Of a DNA stretch of 64,000 nucleotides, positions 11,521 to 23,727 are shown piece by piece (within the stretch, counting starts at the first letter, position 1; every line of letters starts with the position of its first letter). A program made the translations under genes and the position numbers. The notes beneath the pieces were generated by a model. It was not told the origin of the DNA. It saw nothing but the letters and a program-made list of their open reading frames with translations, and ran no database searches. The stretch covers positions 130,014,714-130,078,713 of the forward strand of contig NC_073691.1 in NCBI RefSeq assembly GCF_029784155.1. Direction: 5' to 3'. This DNA comes from Uranotaenia lowii (lineage: Eukaryota; Arthropoda; Insecta; Diptera; Culicidae).

Positions 11521-12340
11521 GTAACCCTTCCAAGTTGGTTTTTCTCCATACTGATGAAATCTTAAAAATAATGTCTAAACCTCTGAGTCTCAAATTCTAT
11601 TCTATTCTATTTTGTTTATTTATAGAGGATTTTAACCATCTTGGTCATTCTTCCTCTTAGAGTCTCAAATATATTATGGATTCAGATTGATCCTTCTTTC
11701 AAGTTTCTATAAATTCTAAACACAAATTCATATTTTAAATTTTTATACAATTATTGATTTGGAATTTAGTCTATTTAATTTTTTCAAACAGATATTTTAA
11801 TTTGATGAATGAATTCTCAGTTTTCACTTGCGAATTTGTAATGATAAACATTATAGTAGTTTGTTGGCGGTTCCCTGATTGAAAATGTTAACCAATTTTA
11901 ATGATATAAGATTCGTTGTGTAAATAATTTATTCTAATTTTTCAATATTTCAAAACAAAACAAATTCAAACATTTCAAACAGTCAAAAAAAAAATTTTAA
12001 AATACTTTTAATTCTTAACAGATTTGCTGTATTTCAATGTATTTTGGATTTTTGGAATCGTCAAGAATAGATTCTACCGATGATGTAGAAATATGCTGGG
12101 GTCTAATGAAAGTTTTGATAGCTATCTCAGATCTTCCATAACAATAATAAATCTTACATAATAATAGACATCTAACTTTGGCTTTGCTTCGCTGTATTTC
12201 ATTTTTAAACGAACCGATCTATAAACTCAAATTTGAGTTTTTTAGCGTTATTTTGATCACCACTTCATAAAACAAACTAAAACCAAATTTCTGATAAAGA
12301 CTTAGAAATCAAAATCAACTTTAAGAACAGCCATGACGTT
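11521..12340. repeat. Diverged relative of the 45.2-kb piggyBac-like MITE
   Basis: Starts GTAACCCTTCCAAG. From about 11880 to 12240 it matches 45225-45590 in order (shared words include ATGCTGGGGTCTAATGAAAG vs ATGTTGGGGTCCAATGAAAG, and TTGGCTTTGCTT). The right end is eroded. Confidence 0.6.
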
Positions 12341-12725
12341 TTAAAAAAAATTGCAGATTTAGGAATTAGGTTTAGTTAGAACTAAAAAAAATGTAAAAGT
12401 TGTTAGAAGATATATTAAAATTTATGGAAGAAAATGTTTCTTTACCAAATAAAGTTTCTCCTTCAAATAAATACCTAAAAATATTCATATTATAAATCAA
12501 ATTCTAAAATTAGACCAGCACTCAGCTCCCGGTTTACAAAAATATTTTTTAACAACTTGAAAATTTTGTTCACTTGAACTCATGTTCAAAATTAGAACGA
12601 AGAACTTGATTTTTTTTCATGGATTTGAAAAGGAACATTGAAAGATGGAACTCAATATTTGAAAAATTTAAAAACAAAATGTTTTAAAAAAGAAATTTTA
12701 ATGCACAAAATAATTATTATCAGTA

Positions 12726-14870
12726 GGGGAGAGGTGGGCTATATGCGCATATTAAGGAAAGCACTCATTTTCTCCCATATTCAAATAGATACCCAGACAA
12801 CCAGAAGTCGTATTTTCTTTTACAGATTACATCGTATAGAATGTTATTTATACTCATTTTCGTATATCTGCACCTACAATGTGCGGTCCATGCATATTCT
12901 TTATCGTATTTAAAAGCATTGCATGATTTTATTACGACAAGAAGAGAGACTCGTATTCATGTACATATGAACTCGACCTTTGTGTACGACAATTCGCAAA
13001 AAATCCATAAAACGACAGATATACGGTGATCAGCCGTGACTGAGAGATTTTGTCGTGCTATGCATAAAATAATTCGAAATAAAAAACGTATATAACTGCA
13101 TTAATTCGTAATAATGTGCATGCAATCGTATACCTTTGCAGATTAATTCGCATGTCTGATTTTCTTAAAACGTATTTGCTGGCAATCGTAAAAGAATACA
13201 AAAAAGTTCAATAAAATCGTTTATGATAATGGGACATCGATGATTGGAATCGTATTAAAGGAGGCTTCGAAATGTTGGTCTATTTTTAGATGTCGTGTTC
13301 TACGATTCAAAAGATTTAAGTTATAGAAATATACGATTTGCTTTTGGTTTAATGCCTTTGAAGCAAATCCCCTTGATTTTATATATTACAGATAGCGTCG
13401 AGGAACCATCATGAGCTGAAGATCGTATGGTCAGGGGATCAAGTCCAGGTACTAACAATAACTTCATGGACATTGAAAAAAAAAATCAGCAATCAGGGAA
13501 ATAATTAATTTTTACGATATAAACTTGAATTTGACAGCAAAAAACGCATTTCTTTGAAATAATCTTATTTTTATTATTTTTGGGAATGAATAAACCAATT
13601 GGTTTAAAGTACAAAAAAAATAATAATCTTATTTTTATTCAACTGACGGAAAATGAGAGCCCTGCACTCAAGTCGCAAAAGACGACCAAATAAGTCGTCA
13701 AACTTTCTATATTGTTACGAAAAATGTCGTATATTACAACCTCAATCATCTATATGATGATGTAAATTGTCATAGTATATTTCAAAAAGAATCAGGGTAG
13801 TCGTGAATGATGCGCATGACAAGTCGTGCAAATCGTAATTTAATACAATCCAAATCAAGAATATGTTTGCTAATGTACCTATATGGCCTCCAAAATGATA
13901 CGTATATACTGGTTTTGCTACATTATATACGATATGTTTACACGTATATATGCACTTATATTTGCGTTGCAAATTCAAAATACTTACCAAATGGTTGTCT
14001 GGGTAGGAGTCTGAAAACTATATAAAAAATACACATGAGCGGACAACTATTTTATATACATTAGAGCAATTTTTCTGTATAAATCTCTTACAGCTTTTGT
14101 GAAAATAATTTTATAATAAAAGAAGTCAAAATAGCCGCTTTCCGGAACTGGCGGGCTAAATGCGCATATTTATATTTTTTGCTATATTTGATTAACACTT
14201 GCAATATTTTGATATTATTTAATCGAAAATGGTAGAAACGGATGTTAGGCATACGTCAAGGCTGAAATTTTGATGAAATTTTTTACATCACTAGTTCTTC
14301 TTCATGAAACATAGTTAAGTAGGCCATATGGCCATTTTACATGGTAATATTTTGTTCATATCATATTTTTATCGGATCAGTATAAAGTTCTCCTTTTTTC
14401 GCTGTAAGATCGTGATTTGCGCGTAGATTTAATGTTCAAATGATAAAAAGAAAAAAAATTTATTAGACTAATCTATTTTTCTTGATATAGGCATTTAACC
14501 TGCCTTGGTATGGGCATTCAGAACCTGTCTCTTATTCCAATATCTTATCAATTACAACTTTACCAAAAGCTTCAATTTGTTGAATTTCCGATTTCCAGAT
14601 GGATAAAAAAGAAAAACTATTAAAATGTTTGTTCACAGAATCTGTACGCACGATAATTAAAGTTTAATATATTAGAACAAAACTGACAAAAATCTTGTTT
14701 CATTTTTAAATTTTTTCAACTTTATATAATAATTTAATTTTTTTCATGCCATGTGTTAAAAGCGTATTACCCTCAAACTGCACTGATTAGATATGATGAA
14801 TCTCCAGCCATATCGTCAATCGGCTATATGCGCATATTACCCAACATGCGCATTTAGGAACACTTCCCCC
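12726..14870. mobile_element. TA-flanked element with GCGCAT-rich termini
   Basis: Left end GGGGAGAGGTGGGCTATATG and right end (read inward) GGGGGAAGTGTTCCTAAATG are imperfect inverted repeats that share ATGCGCAT just inside; both ends abut TA (12724-12725, 14871-14872). No transposase seen. It is split by the element at 12792-14003. Confidence 0.6.
12792..14003. mobile_element. 1212-bp TA-flanked MITE rich in CGTAT words
   Basis: Perfect 12-bp terminal repeats CCCAGACAACCA / TGGTTGTCTGGG with TA on both sides (12790-12791, 14004-14005). The interior is unusually dense in CGTAT/ATACG and TCGTA words in both orientations, as expected of subterminal transposase-binding repeats. Small frames inside (for example 12638-12913) are not convincing genes. 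Confidence 0.75.
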
Positions 14871-15392
14871 TATTCAAAGCATTATTAAAATCATCATCTG
14901 ATGTTCATATTTGATCAGAACGGTGGTAAAGCATTTTTTTTTTTCATATTCAATTCAAGAAAAACAAACTCAATTTCATAATCTTAACAGTGAGGACTTT
15001 ATTTGACGATTAAAAAATGCTCGGTTTTTATCCGATTAAATCAAAAAATCAAATTCAACAGAAAACTTCCCGTGCCAGCAAAGAAAAATTTCTCCAGGCT
15101 TCCAAATGCTATATCAGACTGTTATGAAGAACGTTATCTAACTGATTTCTAAATCTCAACTTGGTTGCAAACTGGCAAGATGCTGTTAATTTGTTCTATA
15201 GTAGTTTTTTGGTTTCTTTTTGAATCCTGGGTTATATTATCTGAATTGCAGGAACTTATGTTGCGTCCGTTTAATCAAGAAAATTTCGAGGATTTTCAAA
15301 ATTTTCACACATTGAGCTAAAGAGCCGCAGTTATACATACAAAGAGCCGCATGCGACTCGCGAGCCGCAGGTTGCCGACCTATGCACTACGG

Positions 15393-15780
15393 CACTACCC
15401 TCCCATGCCAAATTTAGTTCCATTCCCCAGTTACGTGAAAAGTTGTTAGGTAGGCCCCCTCCGCCTTCCTATCTCCCCAATGGAAGGAGAGAGGAGTACC
15501 AAATATTTTTAGAAACATTCCTCGTACCGAAGTACCAACCCATGCCAACTTTAGTTTGATTTACTTGATCAGTTCTCGAGTTATGAAGACTTATTACTTA
15601 TATATGAGAGACCCCCTCCCCACTTCCACGAAGAGGGAGGGGTCCCAAATTATTACAGGAACCTTCCCTGGCCTCCAATACCCTTATATGTCAAGTTTCA
15701 CTCAAATCGGTTCAGAAGTATTCGAGTCTATAGGGAACAGACAGACAAATATTCGTTTCTATATACATAGATTATTATTC
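15393..15780. repeat. ~150-bp tandem array, right part
   Basis: Anchors near 15403, 15543 and 15688 continue the array. It ends in ACAGACAGACAAATATTCG followed by TATATACATAGATTATT, the kind of end also seen near 17,940-17,985. Confidence 0.75.
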
Positions 15781-16434
15781 AGAATTTCATATTTCATTTC
15801 TTGTTATTTATTTTGTGAAAAAATATTGAACATTTGTATGTTTCTCATACTTAAAACTCATATGATTTTGTAAAAGTAGAAGAAAAACGAATGTAAACCA
15901 CAAACTTTTAAGTTCTCTCCTTTCTTTTGACTTTGACTCTTAAAAATAAAATTTCACAAATGGTTATCGTGAGTATGGGAAGTAATGTAAGTTTAGAAAA
16001 TTTAAAATAATAACTTAACGTGCTTTGGCGTGTAAAGTCAAAAGGAATCAAATCAAATCAGATTGCATATCACTTGCACACTACTTTACCAAGAGTTTAC
16101 GGTTGAGCTAGATAGAAATAGAGAATGGCATTAATGGTCGTCCTGGAAACCGATGTCGTTGAAAAATGTTACGTTATAATTGCAAACTTTGAGAAAAAAG
16201 TTTCTTTTATATTTTTGTGTTAATGACTTAATGTGTGTTCTATTAGATTATTGGATTGCACCTCAATTTGAAGAAAAGTTATTTAGTCACGACAGTCATC
16301 AAATATTTTTTATCGGCCATTAATTTTTTCCTTTTAAAGGTTTCACTTTTATTGTAAGTTTTTGTTTAACTTATTTTTTATTTTATATTTCGTTTCATTT
16401 GTTTTAAATTGCTTATCTTTTATATAAAACTAGC
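15781..16434. other. No recognisable gene
   Basis: AT-rich sequence. No terminal repeats, RNA gene or coding frame found. Confidence 0.5.
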
Positions 16435-17985
16435 AGATTTTACCCGGCCTTGCTCGAGTTCACATAAAATATAAATCAAAATGAGTCGTTTGAATTTTCA
16501 AAACTTTGGAAGATATTCATCATTATAAGAAATTTGTTAGTTTTTCTAAAGTTTTTATTGCGGTTATTCACTGTGTTTATCGTTTTCACTGCGCTTATTT
16601 GTTTCATTTCGTCTGATTTTTTTTTATCTTCTAATGGTAAAATTGTTATTTATATTTCCCATCCTCCCTCTAGAAAAATCTCTTACTTTTCATGATGGTT
16701 CCCTGTACAATGGTATATTAAAGTTTTATTTACTGAAAAATTTCCTTATAGACTTCCGAATCTTGTGGAATCATGTTAAAAACCCATTTTTCAAGTTTTC
16801 AGTTGTATGTTTGCCTTTACCGCTTTTTAATTTCACACTGTTTTATGAGTATTTGTTCTTAAATGTTGAAAGTTCCACTAATAGTTTTTGGAAGTTTTCG
16901 AAAACGAATCATCTTAACTGAAGATATTATTATAATGTTATGAATTAGGTTTTATTTCAGTTTTATTTCAAAGTTTCTATTCTTGTTAAATTCAATGTTA
17001 AATTTTAAAGATATCATTTGTTTGAATTCGCAGTTCTAAATGGTTTTACAATAAGTGTTTTCAAAATTGGAAAGTAGAATTGAACACATTGATAACCAAA
17101 AATAACTCAAAAATAATAAATTGGTCAACGAAATTGAAATGTATACCTACCACTAAAAATCTCAGATTTCATTATCTGATCGATTTTCTAATTCCCCGTT
17201 TAAATTCCCCAACGGTTATCAAAGCGATGAAATCGAAGCCTTCAACTTTTAACTATAAATCTTATTATTTATTCTTTCTCCCTGAGGAATTCTAAAAATA
17301 TAAAAATAGTTTGTTCTTAAAAGCTGGAATTTATGAAAATCTGTTCAATAGTTTTTCAACACGCAGTCCAATGAAATGTCCAGTTGTTATTCAGCTGAAA
17401 AAGTCAGTTCACTGTTCACTATTCAGTTCACTGTATATTCTTGTAGACTCTCGAAGTCCCCCAGTACTTTGAAAACCACTTCAAGTCCTAGTTAATAAGT
17501 AAGTAATTAACAGGCTAGTTGTATCAATCCATAATGTAAGCTCATTATTGCATCCAAAAATCTCGTACCAATACCACATGCTTTCAGCAGTAGCATGTAC
17601 AAAAAACACCCGCCAAAATTTTACCTTTCAAATTTTTAATGCTGAGCAAGCTTTGATTTGTTTTCCAGTACACGTGAACTCCTGGACGGTCGTTTCTAAT
17701 GCCCGGCCCATGGTGATGGTGAAAATAACCCCGCCAAAGGAAAAAAAAGCGGTTGCCAAAACGGGTGCCATGACTTTTGGTTCGTGTGAATAAAACCGAA
17801 AGTTGTATGGGAGGGTCCCTTTTCTTAGGTGGGAGGGGCTCATAACTATTACTAAAACTTTACCCTGGTTCAACTACATCTCTGTACCAAATTTCAGGCT
17901 GATCGGTTCAGCGGTGTGGATTTGTATAAGGTGCATACAAACAAACAAACATATATAGTCCAACTCATCTTTATATATTAGATTG
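16435..17985 (+). repeat. Dispersed repeat starting CTAGC, copy 1
   Basis: Begins AACTAGCAGATTTTACCCGG and ends with a CAAACAAACAAACATATATA tail and TATATATTAGATT. The last ~190 bp (GGGAGGGTCCC..., CAGGCTGATCGGTTCAG) resemble the tandem units at 9.4-15.8 kb. A second, shorter copy is at 59786-60290. The class is unassigned. Confidence 0.6.
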
Positions 17986-20576
17986 AGTAAAAAAATGAGG
18001 CGGTTAAATCATTTATATGGTTGAATGGCTTACCGATTCATAACGTCATCTCTCATACCTCTTATTGACATGAACTTGTAATTAGGATCCATTTTAAAAT
18101 GATTACCTGAAAAGATATGAAAAAAAAAGTTTAAATTAGTTTAGAGTGTATTTAGTGAAAATTTCATTTATACAATTCAGACTTAAATTCATGTTCGTCT
18201 TCCTTAACATAGGTACTACTTTGATCGAATTGAAAATGATGATCCTTTCAAATTTTTATAACGAATATTGAAATCAACGCTCGGAACTATATCCACTGGT
18301 CCATGTGCCTCATCCCATATTTGTTGAACAGTGTGCTTCGATCAGCAATTCTGAATACTAATGGAAATCTTATCCTTCGTATTCCCCCTAAATCGATGCT
18401 GTGGCCTACAGGAAGGGTCATTCCAAACATGAAACCCGTCCACCCTGCCAACCGTTCTCGAAATCTGCCGCCCATTCGGAGAGAGATAGCACAAAAATAT
18501 TAACCGGAAATCGACTTATCAATGCCCGGCTCCTCCTATTTATCCCCGTTCCACACTCACCCATCCGGTTTAACCCAATACGATTGACAGGCCCACAGCA
18601 ATCGCACCGAAGGTCTTCTGCCTAGTCCTGTTGGGATTTCGTACTCTAGACTGGAGGACGAGTAAACCACAAGGTGTTAATAACCAGATCTGATTTTTGC
18701 TTAGTGGTCTGTTTTGTGAAGGGCAACTTGTTCCATCATCCCATCATCACCATTAAGAATAGAGTTTTTGGGAAAAGAGGATTCACACTCCATGTTGAAT
18801 CGAAATGGAAAATGGCTGTGCTTGTTTGTACGGATTCCGTACGCTGTTTTATCATACTTGCTGTTAAAGTTTTGTTTACTATAGGTTCCTTGTGAGGAGG
18901 ATTTGTGTATTCCTCGATAGTTATGGGTGCAACTTGAACTTGAAGAGGGTCAAAAGCATTGGAAGTATCCGATTTTGATCATAATAAATAAAATTTTATT
19001 GATTTTCCACAACAACAATCGTTGGATCAATCAGCAAACTTAGGTGCAGGAAAATCAGCAGTATTTGACATCTCGCACAGAAAATTTGGCAGCAATAATT
19101 AATCACTTACTCGATCAAAATTAGCGATCGCTAATCAAAACCACTAAATGCTGTGTAAAAGTTAGAATGTTCTCTGTTTTAGCGCTTAGTTATAGGAGAT
19201 TCTTTATAAATGGAGACTTGATCCATTAATCAGGGTGGCAAAAATCTAAAGATAAAAATTGCATTTATTTTTTCATTTTACATATTAGTTTTCATTTCAC
19301 AGTTTATAAGTGCCAGACAAAAATAATTCTGTAAGTTTGTCTACCACCCTACAGTCATTGCATACTGAGGCTCAATTTTCAATAAAAGCATTTTTATAGC
19401 CCTTTTTTATAAGAAAAAAGCTGGATAAATATTAGTCATTGGATAGAAATTAATTATTTTGAGCTAAATAATGATCAAAATCCATTCAGAAGAAATGTGA
19501 ACCCATAACATACATCTTGTTAGATTTTTCTAGCTAAAAAAATATTTTTGGATCAGAGAAATCAAATGATGAAAAAAATAGAATGAATTCTAATTCATAA
19601 TTTTAAAAAACGCTGAGCGTTGAAATTTAAGCAAAAACATGAAAAATCAGATGATTTTATAAAAAAAGAATTGAACAAAAATGATTTTGAGCAGACTTCC
19701 GCGGACATTTTTGAGTAATTTTGTTGAAATGCCAACTTGCAAATTTTCAATCGAATTGTTCTTCATTGAATTTAATCTGAGTAATTTTTATGAGGTTTGT
19801 CCACTAGACCGCTGCAAAAAATTACTTTTTGCTCCCATATGTTTTTTCAATGCCTTTTGGGTCATCTAGCGTCAGTGCAAAATTTGAGATGATTTGGTTG
19901 ATTCCTGAGTAAGCGCAACGCGCTTCAATTTTTCGAAATTCTCGCACATTTAATCATCCAGAAAATTCAAATAAGCTTGAAATGAAGTCGGGCATTGATT
20001 TTTGATTTTGACTATTCTTAAGCTTCATTTTTTGCTAAGGATTTCATGAAAAAAGTTATAACCATTTGAAAATAAAAAAATCTGAATCCATTGAAAAGTA
20101 TTTAAAAATGACAGACTTTGCTTGCAAATCTGTTGACATGACATGTTTTTTGCAAAGATTATATAAATCAATAAACTCTCTAACAACGCAAAGTAGTTTT
20201 TTATGATTATTTATGTCCATCCTACAGTTACACAGCTTTAAAATAAGCAGACGAAATAGCTTGCTTGTTTTACATTTTGATACAAAATTGGTTCAATTTT
20301 TATTTTTTACATGTAGTATTTAACTTATATAAAATTAAAAAAATATAAAATATGTAAATTTTATAAAAAATTTTGGACCCAGAATTTATTTAAAATCAAA
20401 TCTTTTGAAAGTGGACTTTTTTCAAAGATCGCGCTTGCGGAACCTCTAAACATGATTTTTTTAGTCGACCCCATACAAAAGTTTGTTCTGCACATCCTAA
20501 TCTTCCATTTTGAGGGTGAACCCCCAGATTCCCAGAAGTTATGCAATTTTGGGACACCCTAATGTACAGATTTATC
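17986..20576. other. No recognisable gene
   Basis: A more GC-rich segment at 18290-18640 has overlapping short frames on both strands (up to 74 codons) with no motif. At 20,530-20,560 the string GCAATTTTGGGACACCCTA resembles a transposon end, but I could not find its partner. Otherwise AT-rich. Confidence 0.45.
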
Positions 20577-21356
20577 TAGACAGGTACAGATTTTTGAGCT
20601 CATTTTCGGTACAGAATCTGTACGTACAGATGACAGATTTTCAAAATTTGGTTCAGATTTGTACAGATTTTTGACTTTCAAGAACTGAAAAAAGTTTCTA
20701 CATTTTGCTTTCAACCAGTTTATTGAAAACTTTATAGAAAATAAGTCAAAAGTTAGCCTTTATTATTCTGACAGTAGGAGTTCCTTACTGGGAAGTACAC
20801 GATGGAACAGTTAGATTTCCAAATTTGCTTCAAATAATTAAATATCTGATTATAATCCCCCACTCGTCAGCAGTGGTTGAGCGCATTTTATCGCTAGTAA
20901 ATGTAAATAAAACCAAAGTTCGTAATCGTCTGAATGTTGACACCTTGGACGCTATCCTTAGAAAGAAAAGTTATTTAAGATTAAATGGCGGATTGAAAAA
21001 TGTCGTATTAAATATGACGCTCAAAAATCGTTTTATGTATTAACATCATGAACATTAGGAAGTGTGTGTTATGAAAAATATTTTTAATGTTAGTTTTTTA
21101 AAGAGAGAAAATAAAAATGATTTAATGAGTTTCACAAAAAAGGTTTAGCTAAAAAACTGTACTATATGCAATAAAGTATCCATCTTTTTTTAAGATTAAA
21201 AATAAGGAAACAAAATCTTCACATATTTATCAACACGTTCAATGCAGATTTTTGTTTTCATCGGTACAGATTTTGATAAAAAAATTTGAATTTTACAGAT
21301 GAAAAGATTTTTTCGATGAGCGGTACAGATTTGGATGTGGTAACACTGCCCTACCT
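20577..21356 (+). mobile_element. hAT element remnant
   Basis: The right end GATGTGGTAACACTG and many GTACAGATTT words on both sides match the 142-bp element at 56887-57028, which has a clear 8-bp target duplication. The left terminus appears to be lost (begins at TGTACAGATTTATCTAGA). A transposase C-terminal fragment lies inside. Confidence 0.7.
20786..21043 (+). pseudogene. hAT transposase C-terminal dimerisation domain fragment
   Basis: Translated in the frame of the stop at 21041, the segment reads YWEVHDGTVRFPNLLQ, then IPHSSAVVERILSLV, then NKTKVRNRLNVDTLDAIL. The order FPNL, PHSSA-ER-SL, NKTK-RNRL-TL is that of the hAT family dimerisation domain at the C terminus of the transposase (family knowledge). 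In the intact enzyme the domain holds subunits together and completes the RNase H-like fold. Only about 85 residues remain; no DDE catalytic residues or BED finger are visible upstream, and no ATG opens the frame. It is therefore a fossil, not an active gene. A domesticated gene is unlikely because the frame is short and surrounded by the element's own terminal repeats. Confidence 0.8.
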
Positions 21357-21899
21357 ACTTCTACGTGGACAAGCATTTCTCAAGTAACACAGATTAAGCT
21401 AACTAGCACTTGGGTGTTTAATTATGGTTTTATGACATTTTGTTTGTTCAGCTCATTTTATGACGGTTAAATCACTGACCATATTAACTGGACACTCGAT
21501 TTCGTTTGTGGTTTTTTTAACAGTGCGCAATATTGATTCCAGAGTGCGCATCGATCGATTTGCAAAAATGCTATCCCAGTTAGAAATGCCACCCAAAATT
21601 CAAAAAATATCTGCAATTCCTACGATAAAATCGGGCTAATCAGGTACATTTTTCCTACAGGGCATTTCTATCGGAAAAGTGGTAGGTTGCGAATCTGCAA
21701 AATTTGACAAAAAATTAGCCAAAAATTGGTCGATTTTATGTTCAAAGTGTCCTGTCAGTGTGATCAAAGGTTAAATTATGAGCATGCAAAATGCTTATAT
21801 TCTTGAATCGACCATATGTTTTCAGAAAGCTTTAAAAACGCTTATAAAGCTTTTATTAAACATACTGTCATATGAAAGAGTTATGAATGCTATATTTAA
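21357..21899. other. No recognisable gene
   Basis: AT-rich spacer between the hAT remnant and tandem block B. Nothing supported. Confidence 0.5.
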
Positions 21900-22760
21900 A
21901 CTAATTTTTTTTGGCCAAAATGGTATCGAAATTCGATTTCTGCTAGTTATTTCTTCCACCCAATATTCATATTGTGGGAATTTCATTTGATTTTCAGTGA
22001 TAAAAGTTATTTTTATGTTCACCTGAAGCCATTATCTTGGATTTCAAGATGACGTCTGATAGTGAAATTCGACTTCTATTTGTTTGGTTTGGTTCCCAAT
22101 ATTCATATTGTGGAAGTTTCATGCGATTTTCAGTGATTTACAGCACTTCAAAATTTAATGAAAGCCTCCTTCTTGGATTTCAAGATGGCGTCGGATAGCG
22201 AAATTAGGCTTTTTTCAGTTTTGCCGTTAGCCAATACCCATATTGTGGGAGTGTCATGCAATTTTTAGTCGTTTACTGCATCTGAAAATTCAGCAGAAGC
22301 CGCTATCTTGGTTTAGTATTGAGTCGAATAGCAAAATTTGGCTTCTACTAGTTTAACTTTTTCTCTCAATACTCATATTGTGGAGCTTTCATGCGATTGC
22401 CAGTGATTAATAGCATTTCATAGTTCAGAAGAAGCCGCCATCTTGGATTTCAAGATGGCGTCGGAAAGGAAAAAAACGACTTCTAGTTTAGCCCTTTCAC
22501 CCAATACTTTCATAGTGGTGGTTTAATGCAACTTTTTGTCATTTACAGCATTTAAAGTTAAGCGAAAGCCGCCATCTTGGATTTCAAGATGTTGTCAGAT
22601 AGCAAAATTCGACTTCTACTCGTTTAGTCCTTTCACCCAATGCCAATATTGTTGGGGTTTCATGCGAGTTTAAGTCATTTACAACATTTTAAAGTTCAGC
22701 GGAAGCCGCCATCTTGGATTTCAAGATGGCGTCTGAAAACCAAATTTGATTTCAACTCAT
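21900..22760. repeat. ~135-bp tandem array, block B
   Basis: Six units with anchors near 22025, 22162, 22299, 22435, 22570 and 22705. Successive units match successive units of block A better than they match each other, for example 21955-22082 with 233-360. The inverted ATGGCG-type pair is best kept at 22435 and 22705. Confidence 0.85.
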
Positions 22761-23404
22761 GGTTTATTGCACGGTTCATTCACAACCAATCCCTTTTCAT
22801 TCAAAAAGTCTGTCTTCATTAACTGTACTAGTGATTATCAACTCAGATATGAGGAACTCACCCTGAGCGTGTGATTGGTTGACTTGGGAGAGAATCGTCA
22901 AATTTTAGCTTTTTTGTGGTCATCAATTAACCATTATGAAGCTAATTAACCATTTATCTGACCAGAAAATTGTTATTAAAGCCATGTTGGTTGCAAAATC
23001 GATGGGCACAAAATGACGCTATGTTCATGAATTCACGATGCAAGTATTTGAAAATATTAATTCAGGCCTATTTTTCATCAATTCCATCATGATTGACCAT
23101 CAGATTTGACGAGGCATATTTATTTTAAGATAAATTTCATACGCATTTTACCGGAAATCTTGACTGGCAGTAGAAAAGATGCTCATTATTGGTGTTTTGG
23201 CTATTAATTTTACCAGATCATATCTCAATAATGCAATCATCATTCATCAGTCATCATGGTTGCTGAAAAAATATGGAATCGTCAAAAAACAAAAATGGCT
23301 AACATGTTTAATAATAGCTTTGGTGACCAAAATTTTAAAGTATAATGATTGGTCATGATGACGTTTCTAGGATTTTGACTTTTTAAGAGTTCTGGTGATG
23401 TTTT
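22761..23404. other. No recognisable gene
   Basis: AT-rich sequence with no coding frame or terminal repeat that I can support. Confidence 0.5.
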
Positions 23405-23727
23405 AAGCGGGCCATAGACTACACAAATGGCCTGTACAAATTCGATGATTCCACGACGATTGTTTGATCTATGCTCGCCCACACACTATACAAACATATT
23501 TCACGCGAACACAAACGTTTGCTGGCGAAAACAGCAACAGCAACAAAAAAAATACCATCTCCACCCCGGCTGGGAGGGTGATTTGTACAAAATATTTCGA
23601 TCCCGACCGATTTTACACCAACCATTTGGGCGCTCATTCAAGCAGTGCCATACACTATGCAAATCGTGTTTGCAGCGACAAAATTTCATCGCATTTGTAC
23701 AAATGTTGTGTAGTCTGTGGCTCGCTT
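23405..23727. mobile_element. 323-bp MITE
   Basis: Imperfect 22-bp inverted ends: AAGCGGGCCATAGACTACAC at the left and AAGCGAGCCACAGACTACAC at the right read inward. The interior is GC-richer than its surroundings and shows overlapping frames on both strands (up to 131 codons), which are not credible genes. The target duplication is unclear. Confidence 0.65.

Larger units (their letters stand above)
10634..15384. mobile_element. hAT-like element (about 4.75 kb)
   Basis: Left terminus CAGCGGTCGGCAACCT and right terminus (read inward) CATAGGTCGGCAACCT, both with subterminal AGAGCCGC copies, the style of hAT transposons. CACTACCC at 10626-10633 recurs at 15393-15400; an extra CACTACGG (15385-15392) lies between it and the terminus, so the exact right boundary is uncertain by 8 bp. 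No transposase frame is visible, so it is non-autonomous or decayed. It holds a piggyBac-like repeat relative (11521-12340) and two further nested TA-flanked elements. Confidence 0.75.
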
